NCBI GenBank assembly: GCA_039180865.1
Contig: JBCDCZ010000161.1
Location: forward strand, 1-10,440
Direction: 5' to 3'
Source: JBCDCU01 sp039180865
GTDB lineage: Bacteria > Pseudomonadota > Alphaproteobacteria > Rhizobiales > JACESI01
DNA: 10,440 nucleotides
Within the stretch, counting starts at the first letter, position 1. Each line of letters begins with the position of its first letter. Positions 1 through 6,177 of the stretch are shown here, piece after piece. The position numbers and the translations under genes were made by a program. Below the pieces are notes generated by a model. That model did not search any database, had not been told where the DNA came from, and saw nothing but the letters and a program-made list of their open reading frames with translations.

Positions 1-801
1 AACGGCAACGTTGCTATAGACGTGCTGCGTTTACTGGCAAAGTCTCCGGTTGAGTTCGACGGATCCGACATTGAACCGGAATTCGTGGATGACGGCGTTG
101 AGACCATTCACATTGTTGGTCGCTCTCCGTTGGAGAAGGCCAAGTTTGACGCGGTTATGATCAAGGAACTTGGCGGTCTGGAAAGCGCCAATGCCATGAT
201 TGCTGATGGAGACAGCCTTGTTCCAGATAGCGACGATCAGAAGGTTTCGGCTCTAAGGACGCTCTTCGGAACCCACAAGGATGGTGCGAAGAAGACGGTC
301 ATATTTCATTCCGGTTGGACGGTGACCGCATTTGGTGGAGACAATGGCAAGGTAATGTCCGTTTCCTTGGAAAACCACAAAGAGGAGCGCCGCGTCATTG
401 ATTGTGACAGTGTTGTGAGCGCCATAGGTTTTGAGGATGCAGGGACACTCGTTGAAAATAAGACCCTTCCGGTACCTGATGAGAATGGTGCACTAGGCGG
501 CGGTTTGTTCGCGGCCGGTTGGTTCAAGCGGGGCCCGAAAGGAACAATCCCCGAGAATAGGACAGACAGTCAGAGTGTCGCGAATTCGATTGTTGCCTAT
601 TTAGACGGTGTGTCCATTTGGCAGAAACCGGGCAGGATGGCACTAATGCCCAGTATTCAGGACAAGGCCACGACCTATGAACATTGGCTTGCTATCGACG
701 AAAGAGAACGTGCCTCAGCACCTCCTGGACGGGTACGCAGCAAAATCCGAAATAGGCGAGATATGTTCGCCATTATAAAAGAACAAAGGGTTACCGGATG
801 A
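1..801 (+). CDS. FAD-dependent ferredoxin/flavodoxin-NADP reductase, adrenodoxin-reductase (FprA) type, 5'-truncated by window edge
   Basis: The frame is open from base 1, so this is the last 266 residues of a longer protein; the GTG at 22 is internal, not a start. It opens with NGNVAID, the pyridine-nucleotide-binding loop (GxGNVAxD) of adrenodoxin reductase/FprA enzymes, which usually lies about a third of the way in. The C-terminus carries GWFKRGPKGTIPENRTD (about residues 175-191), matching the GWxKRGPxGxIxxN FAD-domain signature of the family, preceded by VVSAIGF. Such enzymes are soluble FAD proteins that move electrons from NAD(P)H to a ferredoxin or flavodoxin. The stop overlaps the next start by 4 bp (ATGA), and that next gene is a flavodoxin, so the two probably form one redox couple. 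The segment after the beta strand reads VGRSPLEKAKF where family members usually have GRRGPLQ-AF, so the second arginine, which contacts the NADPH phosphate, seems lost. The family call is firm; the partner and the oxygenase served are inferred or unknown. Confidence 0.85.
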   Translation, partial: NGNVAIDVLRLLAKSPVEFDGSDIEPEFVDDGVETIHIVGRSPLEKAKFDAVMIKELGGLESANAMIADGDSLVPDSDDQKVSALRTLFGTHKDGAKKTVIFHSGWTVTAFGGDNGKVMSVSLENHKEERRVIDCDSVVSAIGFEDAGTLVENKTLPVPDENGALGGGLFAAGWFKRGPKGTIPENRTDSQSVANSIVAYLDGVSIWQKPGRMALMPSIQDKATTYEHWLAIDERERASAPPGRVRSKIRNRRDMFAIIKEQRVTG

Positions 802-1256
802 AAATCGGACTTTTATACGCCACTGAAACTGGCAACTCCGAAATGCTTTGCGATGATATCGAGACAGAATTGGGTACCGGGTTCGATTGCGATATTCAAA
901 ATATGGGAGAGGTGGATCCGGCTGATCTCGATACGGATACATTATACATTTTCGTAACCTCAACTTATGGAAACGGCGATCTGCCCTCTACAGCGACCAG
1001 TTTCTTCGATGCGTTGAATGAGCATAAGCCCGATTTGAGTGGGATCAGATTTGCCATGTTCGGTCTGGGCGACCGGGTGTTCGATGAAACCTTCAATCAG
1101 GGATCCGAACGGTTGGCGGCCAGCTTAAAGGAATGTAAAGCCGAAATGATCGGCGAACGCGGTCTCCATGACGCGTCGTCCGGAGAAATGCCTGAGGATA
1201 TTGCTCTCCCTTGGATAAGGACCATCATGTCTGAGGTCACTGCGGAAGCAGCTTAG
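798..1256 (+). CDS. Flavodoxin (FMN-binding electron carrier, MioC-like short chain)
   Basis: A 152-residue single-domain flavodoxin. It begins MKIGLLYATETGNSE, in which TETGN (residues 9-13) is the FMN phosphate-binding loop. The second FMN-contact loop is STYGNGDLPS (about residues 55-64), which resembles the STYGxGxxP loop of MioC and of sulfite-reductase/P450-reductase flavodoxin domains. The third is GLGDRVFDETF (about residues 90-100). Length is typical. The ATG at 798 overlaps the upstream reductase stop, with AAAGGG 7 nt before it as a ribosome-binding site, so translation is probably coupled. It would be a cytosolic one/two-electron shuttle reduced by the upstream flavoprotein. The acceptor is not in the window; given the BoxR-type regulator nearby, an oxygenase of an aromatic-CoA pathway is one guess. 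A 91-bp gap containing no gene follows. Confidence 0.88.
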   Translation: MKIGLLYATETGNSEMLCDDIETELGTGFDCDIQNMGEVDPADLDTDTLYIFVTSTYGNGDLPSTATSFFDALNEHKPDLSGIRFAMFGLGDRVFDETFNQGSERLAASLKECKAEMIGERGLHDASSGEMPEDIALPWIRTIMSEVTAEAA

Positions 1257-1347
1257 AATAAAAGTTCCGTATGCGGCTTGGTTTTCGCAAGTAACATACC
1301 AAATCTACTGACTATTCGCGCAAGTCAAAGAAGAAAAGTGGTGAATA

Positions 1348-1782
1348 ATGCCAGATCATACCTTCCGCCATGAAATACGAGTAACTTGGGCGGACTGCGA
1401 TCCAGCGGACATCGCATACACCGGACGGATACCTTACTTCGCCCTCGATTCCATAGACGCATGGTGGGAGCATCACCTCGGGCACGGTTGGTTTCAGATG
1501 CGAAAGGATCTGGGTTTGGGCACGCCATTCGTGCATATGGATCTTGATTTCAGGTCACCCCTAACTCCGCGGCATCGACTGATTTGCGAAGTGATGCCAA
1601 ATCGGCTCGGCGTGTCCTCGGTCGGATTTTCCGTAAGGGGATTCCAGGATGGTACTTTGTGTTTTGAAGGCAACTTTGTAAGTGTGTTTGTAGCTCCTCC
1701 TGGGTTGAACAAAGTATCTGCGCCTCCTGAAATCGAAGCGCTTATCCGACCGATGCTGGACGCCAGTATGGAAGATGCGTGA
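1348..1782 (+). CDS. Acyl-CoA thioesterase, 4-hydroxybenzoyl-CoA thioesterase family (hotdog fold)
   Basis: A 144-residue protein with the 4HBT hotdog signature near the N-terminus: VTWADCDPADIAYTGRI (residues 12-28). The second Asp of DCDP (Asp18) lines up with the catalytic Asp17 of Pseudomonas 4-hydroxybenzoyl-CoA thioesterase. The rest, including TPFVHMDLDFRSPLTPRHRL and a long C-terminal helix, fits the usual 140-150-residue subunit. These enzymes hydrolyse aryl- or acyl-CoA esters to the acid plus CoA and act as oligomers in the cytosol. The gene follows a 91-bp spacer, so it may start a transcript. It overlaps the BoxR-type regulator by a single base at the TGATG junction. In aerobic benzoyl-CoA (box) clusters a thioesterase of this kind is thought to free CoA when the pathway stalls; that role is inferred here from context. 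The family call is strong; the exact acyl substrate is unknown. Confidence 0.85.
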   Translation: MPDHTFRHEIRVTWADCDPADIAYTGRIPYFALDSIDAWWEHHLGHGWFQMRKDLGLGTPFVHMDLDFRSPLTPRHRLICEVMPNRLGVSSVGFSVRGFQDGTLCFEGNFVSVFVAPPGLNKVSAPPEIEALIRPMLDASMEDA

Positions 1783-2705
1783 TGGACACCGGGCTGCCAA
1801 AAGATGGAGATCAGCCTGCCGAAAGCGTTGCGAATCCCGATGACTTGATTGCGGTCGTGGGCCAGCGGGTTCGCGCCCTGCGCCTTTACCGCTCCATGTC
1901 CCGCCGGGTTCTCTCGGAACGCTCCGGCGTATCGCAGCGCTATCTTGCGCAACTTGAACAGGGCGAGGGGAACATTTCGATTGCCCTTCTTCATAAAGTC
2001 GCAACGGCTCTTGATGAGCGCATCGACTGGTTCGTGCGTGATGAAGCCCAGCACGCTGTCAATCAATTGCCGGATCTTGTGCGGCTATACGCGAGCGCAC
2101 CCGCATCGACAAAACGTAAGGTCCTGGAACTCTTAAAACCGGAGGAGCAAATCGCCCAAAAGGGCGCGCGGATCGCGCTGATTGGTTTGCGTGGTGCCGG
2201 GAAATCGACGCTTGGCGCACTTGCAGCAAAGGAGCTGGATGTTCCCTTTGTTGAGCTGAATGATCTGATTGAACAGGCGAATGGCATGTCCGTCCACGAG
2301 ACCTTTGCGCTTTATGGTCAGGAAGGATACCGGCTCCTAGAGCGCGAAGCGCTTGAAAAGCTTGCTGCAAATGAAAACGGCATTGTCCTTGCCGTCGCAG
2401 GCGGGATTGTCTCCGAACCTGAGACCTACGAGTTTCTGTTGAGCCATTACCATTCGATCTGGTTGAAGGCGGCACCTGAAGAGCATATGGAACGGGTAAG
2501 GGCGCAGGGCGATGAGCGACCCATGGCGGGTAACCCCGCAGCCTTCGACGAACTCAAGAAAATCCTTGTGAGCCGGGAAGCGCTTTATGGACGTGCGGAT
2601 GTCGCGGTCGACACATCCGGCCGCACGCTGAGTGAAAGCTTAAGCGATGTCCTCCGCGCCATTTCCGATAATGGTTTCCTCGCCCTTGACCGCGAACGCG
2701 CCTGA
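1782..2705 (+). CDS. boxR: BoxR-type transcriptional regulator: XRE helix-turn-helix fused to shikimate-kinase-like domain
   Basis: About 307 residues in two domains. Residues 24-84 form an XRE/Cro-type helix-turn-helix: VGQRVRALRLYRSMSRRVL, then LSERSGVSQRYLAQLEQGE and NISIALLHKVATAL. Residues 130-290 form a shikimate-kinase-like fold with an intact Walker A loop GLRGAGKST (about 135-143), the YRLLERE motif, AVAGGI, and the lid arginine in ERPMAGNP. The usual shikimate-binding Asp after beta strand 2 is replaced: ELNDLIE stands where kinases have DTDxxIE. That suggests a sensor rather than a kinase. This architecture is that of BoxR/BzdR regulators of benzoate catabolism, in which the kinase-like domain binds benzoyl-CoA. 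The start is taken as ATG 1782, overlapping the thioesterase stop by one base; GTG 1779 is possible. The 3' end overlaps the next gene by 35-59 bp. The symbol rests on architecture; the true ligand could be another aryl-CoA. Confidence 0.82.
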   Translation: MDTGLPKDGDQPAESVANPDDLIAVVGQRVRALRLYRSMSRRVLSERSGVSQRYLAQLEQGEGNISIALLHKVATALDERIDWFVRDEAQHAVNQLPDLVRLYASAPASTKRKVLELLKPEEQIAQKGARIALIGLRGAGKSTLGALAAKELDVPFVELNDLIEQANGMSVHETFALYGQEGYRLLEREALEKLAANENGIVLAVAGGIVSEPETYEFLLSHYHSIWLKAAPEEHMERVRAQGDERPMAGNPAAFDELKKILVSREALYGRADVAVDTSGRTLSESLSDVLRAISDNGFLALDRERA

Positions 2706-3840
2706 ACCTTCTCTTCGCTTCTCCGGCCCGATCCTCGTCACCGGCGAAAGCGCGCTCCAATTATCGCTTGCGGCATTTTTCGCAAAGACCGGTCATCGGG
2801 TGATTCTGTTGGATGATGACGAAGCCGCTCGCGAGCGCTCGGGGCACTTTCTTGGTCAAATCCTTCGTCATGAGTATGAGCCGCACAACGCCTGGCTAAA
2901 CCATATCGTTCAGCACATTACGGGCGAAAGTTTTCCAGAAGTAGAGCTTCTGGTGGATGCCGGAAATGACCGTCCGAAAGACCGAGGAACCCGCCTTGCG
3001 GCTATGAAAGATCACCTCGCTCGGGGCGCTCTGATCCTCATTCAAACGACAATCGCTGATCTTGGTCCTTACCAAGGCCTGATCGATGCCGGTTTCAATG
3101 TTCGGATGGTAAACTTTCAGGCTCCCGCCCATCGCGCGCCACTGGTTGAGATCGCGAAGGATGAACGTATTCTCGCGACAGATCCGGAATTAGAGAATTG
3201 GCTTTCGGGCCTGGGCAAAATCTGTGTGCCGGTGGCGTTTGTTGATGGTTTTCTGGCAAACCGGATCGAACGGCGCTTCTATGAAGGCGCTGAACGGCTT
3301 CTTCTTCGCGGCGCACTGCCATATGAAATTGACGAGGCACTTGTTGCGAGTGGCTTTTCAATCGGACCTTTTGAAGCCCAGGATCTGAGCGGACTTGATG
3401 GCCCTTATTATGCGCGCCGTTCTGAGAGAGAACGTTTACCTGAGGCCAGGCACTTTAAAGCACTCGTTTCAGATCGAATGGTTGAAGAAGGGCGGCTTGG
3501 AAAGAAAGTGGGAGTGGGCTGGTACCGCTATCCGGGGGGCGGGGGCGCGGTGATTGATCCCCTGATTGAAGATCTCATTGCTGAGGAAGCGCACTTTGCA
3601 AAGATCCCCCGGCGTGAGTTTTCCGATGATGAGATCGTTCGCTATTTGAACGCCGTTTTGGGGAAAGCCTGCGAAGCGTGTCTCGATGCAGGAATTGTCG
3701 AGGAGGCGACCACGGTTGACCGTGTCGCCTCGCTCGTTCTCAACCTCCCCGAAGGACCGCTCGCTTATGCGAAAAGGCATGGAGCAGAGGCGCTTGCTGT
3801 GGATCTCAATATCGTGTCGGCGGATGGACCGGCGTCTTAG
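2647..3840 (+). CDS. 3-hydroxyacyl-CoA dehydrogenase family protein with degenerate active site
   Basis: A 397-residue protein with the layout of the dehydrogenase half of FadB/FadJ-type enzymes. An NAD-binding domain (about residues 27-200) is followed by two C-terminal helical domains: LANRI and SIGPFEAQDLSGLD (about 203-251), GKKVGVGWYRY (285-295), then a second copy with EIVRYLNAVLGKACEACLDAGIVEEATTVD. Active enzymes oxidise L-3-hydroxyacyl-CoA to 3-oxoacyl-CoA with NAD. Here the Gly-rich loop is VTGESALQ instead of GxGxMG. The catalytic His of HFFNPVP-like motifs is Asn156 in VNFQAPAHRAPLVEI, and the NTS serine appears to be Thr. The helical-domain Asn of ANR is kept. Neither candidate start (ATG 2647, or ATG 2671 at residue 9) has a good ribosome-binding site; both lie inside boxR, so translation is probably coupled. 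The stop overlaps the convergent small gene's stop. Aryl-CoA beta-oxidation is the likely context, but activity is uncertain. Confidence 0.78.
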   Translation: MSSAPFPIMVSSPLTANAPEPSLRFSGPILVTGESALQLSLAAFFAKTGHRVILLDDDEAARERSGHFLGQILRHEYEPHNAWLNHIVQHITGESFPEVELLVDAGNDRPKDRGTRLAAMKDHLARGALILIQTTIADLGPYQGLIDAGFNVRMVNFQAPAHRAPLVEIAKDERILATDPELENWLSGLGKICVPVAFVDGFLANRIERRFYEGAERLLLRGALPYEIDEALVASGFSIGPFEAQDLSGLDGPYYARRSERERLPEARHFKALVSDRMVEEGRLGKKVGVGWYRYPGGGGAVIDPLIEDLIAEEAHFAKIPRREFSDDEIVRYLNAVLGKACEACLDAGIVEEATTVDRVASLVLNLPEGPLAYAKRHGAEALAVDLNIVSADGPAS

Positions 3841-4085
3841 CGCTTTTTCTTGCGTGAGGTCACTGTCTTACCGAACCGCTGCTCTGCGAGGGCACGACTC
3901 TTCGGTGAAAGATGCTCAAGGTTGTATCCGACTTTGCGTTTGTTGAATTTGCCGATAACCGGCTTGTAGTTATGGGTATAGATGGCTTCGCCAAGTGACG
4001 GATCCGTGTTCCAGCCAGGGTTTTCAGCTTGTGCGGCACCAATGGTGAACGCTGAGACTGCAACGGCAAGAATAAGAGTTTTCAT
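3837..4085 (-). CDS. Small exported protein of unknown function (82 aa)
   Basis: The ATG at 4085 is preceded on the minus strand by AAAGGGAA, a good ribosome-binding site, which decides this start over the ATG at 4151 in the same frame. The product begins MKTLILAVAVSAFTIGAAQA, a clear Sec signal peptide (short basic start, hydrophobic core, AQA cleavage site), leaving a mature peptide of about 62 residues starting ENPGWN. The mature part is polar and strongly basic toward the end (HLSPKSRALAEQRFGKTV, then TSRKKKR). It has no cysteine and no further membrane segment. I do not recognise a family. Its TAA stop shares bases with the TAG of the dehydrogenase gene on the other strand. It lies downstream of pxpC in the same direction but is separated by 143 bp containing a palindrome and nested inverted repeats, so it probably has its own transcript. 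A periplasmic location is predicted; no role is proposed. Confidence 0.72.
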   Translation of the reverse strand: MKTLILAVAVSAFTIGAAQAENPGWNTDPSLGEAIYTHNYKPVIGKFNKRKVGYNLEHLSPKSRALAEQRFGKTVTSRKKKR

Positions 4086-4096
4086 AATCGTTCCCT

Positions 4097-4155
4097 TTGA
4101 TTGGAGCTTTGTTCTGCACACGATGTGTGGATCGTGGGCGCAACCGACCAATCAA
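4097..4155 (-). repeat. Nested inverted repeats in the leader of the small exported-protein gene
   Basis: An outer 8-bp perfect inverted repeat (TTGATTGG at 4097-4104, CCAATCAA at 4148-4155) encloses an inner 6-bp one (CACGAT 4119-4124, ATCGTG 4131-4136). An overlapping alternative is CACAC/GTGTG (4117-4121, 4125-4129). On the minus strand the outer stem's 3' arm abuts the AAAGGGAA ribosome-binding site, so a folded leader could affect translation. It could equally be operator DNA or chance. Confidence 0.4.
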
Positions 4156-4161
4156 GCGTCT

Positions 4162-4185
4162 TCACAAGGCCTGCAGGCTTTGTGA
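4162..4185. terminator. 24-bp palindrome downstream of pxpC, possible factor-dependent terminator or operator
   Basis: Starting TCACAAGGCCTG and ending CAGGCTTTGTGA, this is symmetrical over its full 24 bases except one G/T pair, which is a wobble in RNA. It lies 43 bp past the pxpC stop and 76 bp upstream of the small exported-protein start. No T-run follows on the minus strand, so it is not a classic intrinsic terminator for pxpBC. It could be an RNA 3'-end stabiliser, a terminator, or a dimeric regulator site. Confidence 0.45.
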
Positions 4186-4228
4186 TTTGAATGGAATTTC
4201 GCGTGAAGATCGAGGCTCAGGACGAGTT

Positions 4229-5284
4229 TTAGTTGTCCTCGACCCCAAAAACGCCTGAGACGATGTTGTCGTTCAAAAGCGCGTCGACATTCAGTTTCCC
4301 GGCATCTGTGACCGGTGAAAAAGACTGCATTGCCTTTCGAATGAAGGCTTCCTGCCGGCGCACGATCTTGACGGCTTCTTCAACATCGACCGCCTCAAAA
4401 CGGATTGTCATACCCGGCTTGATACGTCCGAAAAGTGGAAGGTCCGCAGAGACTACTGTCGCAATCTTGGGATACCCGCCGCTTGTCTGGTGGTCGGCAA
4501 GAAGGACAATCGGTTGCCCGGACCCCGGAACCTGAACGGCACCGGCGGTAATCCCGTCCGAGACAAAGTTTTCAAAATCGTACACTTCCAGGCTGGGGCC
4601 TTCGAGCCGTGCGCCCATGCGATCAGACGCTTTCGAAAAAGAAAAACTGGCCGACAAGAATGTCTCAATACCCTTTGCCGTGAAAAAGTCGTCCTGCGGA
4701 CCAAGAACGGCACGGATTGAAACAGCTTCACCGGCGTCATTCTGCGGTACTGCGTTCGGAAGGGTCTCATAGCTTCCTTCAGTGCGCGTGGGCGCGTCTT
4801 CCAAATTGAGCGGCAGAAGATCGCCTTCTTTCAAGGCGCGGCCTTGAAAACCGCCGAAGCCGCCGCGCACATAGGTAGAGAGGCTGCCCATAAGAGAGGG
4901 AATCGCAAGGCCGCCTTCAATTGCAAGATATGCAATGGCCGTCCCCTTTGCGATGACGACCTGCGCAACGCTTCCACGGGAAAGCCGGATCGACTTACCT
5001 TCGTGGATCGTCAGTGGTTCGGGTGAACGAACCCGTATCGACGAGCCTTCCCCAACGACACAAACGCGGATGCTGTCTGCCTCAACTAAAAATTCCGGCC
5101 CGATATAGGCGATTTCCAGCGCGCCTTCGCCCTCATTGTTTCCAACGGCATGATTGGCGAGGCGAAGCGAGACCGGATCCAGCGCGCCGGAAGGTGGAAC
5201 ACCGATGCCGAGATACCCAATACGACCGAGGTCCTGGATCGTTGTGTGTGCGCCCGATTGAAGGATTTTCAGATAGGCCGTCAT
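4229..5284 (-). CDS. pxpC: 5-oxoprolinase subunit PxpC (biotin-dependent carboxylase-like/AHS2 domain)
   Basis: A 351-residue protein of full family length (KipA/AHS2; allophanate hydrolase subunit 2-like). Diagnostic stretches are LQSGAHTTIQDLGRIGYLG and GVPPSGALDPVSLRLANHAV (about residues 8-48), then ALEIAYIGPEF. In the second half come SDGITAGAVQVPGSGQPIVL and LADHQTSGGYPKIATVVSAD (about 255-295), which fit the family closely. With PxpB and PxpA it forms the prokaryotic ATP-dependent 5-oxoprolinase that opens 5-oxo-L-proline to L-glutamate in the cytosol. ATG 5284 lies 1 bp after the pxpB stop, so the two are translated in tandem from one transcript. The final segment, FGVEDN, looks complete. 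A related carboxyltransferase-like role (urea amidolyase type) is less likely because pxpA is present nearby. Confidence 0.92.
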   Translation of the reverse strand: MTAYLKILQSGAHTTIQDLGRIGYLGIGVPPSGALDPVSLRLANHAVGNNEGEGALEIAYIGPEFLVEADSIRVCVVGEGSSIRVRSPEPLTIHEGKSIRLSRGSVAQVVIAKGTAIAYLAIEGGLAIPSLMGSLSTYVRGGFGGFQGRALKEGDLLPLNLEDAPTRTEGSYETLPNAVPQNDAGEAVSIRAVLGPQDDFFTAKGIETFLSASFSFSKASDRMGARLEGPSLEVYDFENFVSDGITAGAVQVPGSGQPIVLLADHQTSGGYPKIATVVSADLPLFGRIKPGMTIRFEAVDVEEAVKIVRRQEAFIRKAMQSFSPVTDAGKLNVDALLNDNIVSGVFGVEDN

Positions 5285-5285
5285 A

Positions 5286-6035
5286 TCAACCGGTCATCGG
5301 TTTCAGTTTGCCGCCATTTGCTTCGAGGTCACGTTCAATACGCTCGAAGTCGCTCGCTGATATGCGGTCAAACAGGATTTTGTCGCCCGGCTTAAAGAGC
5401 GCTGGCTCCGGCCAGGCCAGATCGAAAATGCGGATTGGCGTTTTACCGATCAGATGCCAACCTCCGGGCGAAACCAGGGGATAAATGACTGTCTGCCGCA
5501 TGGCGATTGCAACGGAGCGGTCGGGAATACGTGTGCGCGGATCGGCGCGGCGCGGCAGGGCCAATGCTTCCGGCATGTCGCCGAGATAGGGGCAGCCGGC
5601 GACAAATCCGATCATGTAGCAGTGATAGGTGACGCTTGAATGCGCTTGGATAACAGCTTCGCGGTCAAGGCCTACGCGCGCTGCAATATCATCGAGATCG
5701 GGCGCGAAGTCTCCGTCGTAACAGACTGGGACTTTGAATGTCCGTCCCTCCGCTGCAACGCTCCCGGTCTTGGATAATAGGTGTTCTATAGCGGCAGCGA
5801 CTTCGCTAAACGCCGTCTCCAGTGGATCAAACTTGACGAGAAGCGAGCGAAAAGCTGGAACAGTTTCACGCAATCCTGCGAGCCCTGAACCAGCGATTTC
5901 TTCGTCGAGCGCCAGGATCCGTTCGCTCACCGCCCGTTCAACGCGATTTCCGAATTCCACAAGAAGGGCCTGATCGCCGTAGGGCAGAAGGCGTGGTGTG
6001 AGATCTGTCACGGGACCGGGGCGTTCCAATTTCAT
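5286..6035 (-). CDS. pxpB: 5-oxoprolinase subunit PxpB (KipI/AHS1 domain)
   Basis: About 249 residues. The frame is open further upstream to 6278, but that extension overlaps pxpA and carries no family features. Family members begin just before the motif seen here as RLLPYGDQALLVEFGN, so ATG 6035 is chosen; it has no clear ribosome-binding site, and GTG 6011 is an alternative. Conserved blocks include LVKFDP, VPVCYDGDFAPDLDDIA (about residues 110-126), GFVAGCPYLGDMP, LPRRADPRTRIPDRSVAIA, and YPLVSPGGWHLIGKTP (about 200-215), followed by FKPGDKILFD. Two spots differ from the common consensus: GFVAGCPYLG for GFxPGFPYLG, and IAMRQTVIYP for IAGGQTGIYP. It should form a complex with PxpC (start 1 bp downstream) and act with PxpA in ATP-dependent 5-oxoproline cleavage. 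Confidence 0.88.
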   Translation of the reverse strand: MKLERPGPVTDLTPRLLPYGDQALLVEFGNRVERAVSERILALDEEIAGSGLAGLRETVPAFRSLLVKFDPLETAFSEVAAAIEHLLSKTGSVAAEGRTFKVPVCYDGDFAPDLDDIAARVGLDREAVIQAHSSVTYHCYMIGFVAGCPYLGDMPEALALPRRADPRTRIPDRSVAIAMRQTVIYPLVSPGGWHLIGKTPIRIFDLAWPEPALFKPGDKILFDRISASDFERIERDLEANGGKLKPMTG

Positions 6036-6177
6036 TGCCAATGGGTCAGATATATGGCGATTTATGGGGCGAGGGGAAGATAGTTTTTGCTTCGCTGCCT
6101 TATGCAATTTGGTAGAATCGGGCCATGTGCGGTGATCGTGAAAGAGCTGCGAATGGCCGGACGGAGGGGAATGAAGA
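6036..6177. promoter_or_regulatory. Divergent promoter region between pxpBC and pxpA-dctPQM
   Basis: These 142 bp separate the divergent starts of pxpB and pxpA and must contain a promoter for each unless pxpA is read from far upstream. Weak candidates: for pxpB (minus), TTGCAT (6102-6107) and CTATCT (6078-6083) with an 18-bp spacer; for pxpA (+), TAGAAT (6113-6118) as a -10 box with a poor -35. GGAGG at 6163-6167 is the pxpA ribosome-binding site. A 6-bp inverted repeat GGCCAT/ATGGCC (6121-6126, 6153-6158) lies in the pxpA leader. The box assignments are guesses; the regulatory nature of the region follows from gene orientation. Confidence 0.5.

Noticed and set aside
22..24. GTG at 22 as a gene start
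   Set aside because: The same frame is open to base 1 and encodes the nucleotide-binding motif NGNVAID just before it, so the gene simply enters from outside the window.
1257..1347. Operator-like TTGGT/ACCAA inverted repeat (1279-1283, 1299-1303) and repeated TTCGC-AAGT words before the thioesterase gene
   Set aside because: Arms of 5 bp with a 15-bp spacer are expected by chance. I saw no TGCA-containing repeats of the kind described for BzdR/BoxR operators, so I do not call a regulator site, although a promoter here is plausible.
1494..2066. Long minus-strand open frames across the thioesterase and boxR region
   Set aside because: They are opposite-strand shadows of genes with clear family motifs, with no ribosome-binding sites or conserved features.
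4086..4151. Longer form of the small exported protein starting at ATG 4151
   Set aside because: It would bury the signal peptide behind 22 polar residues, and the strong ribosome-binding site favours ATG 4085.
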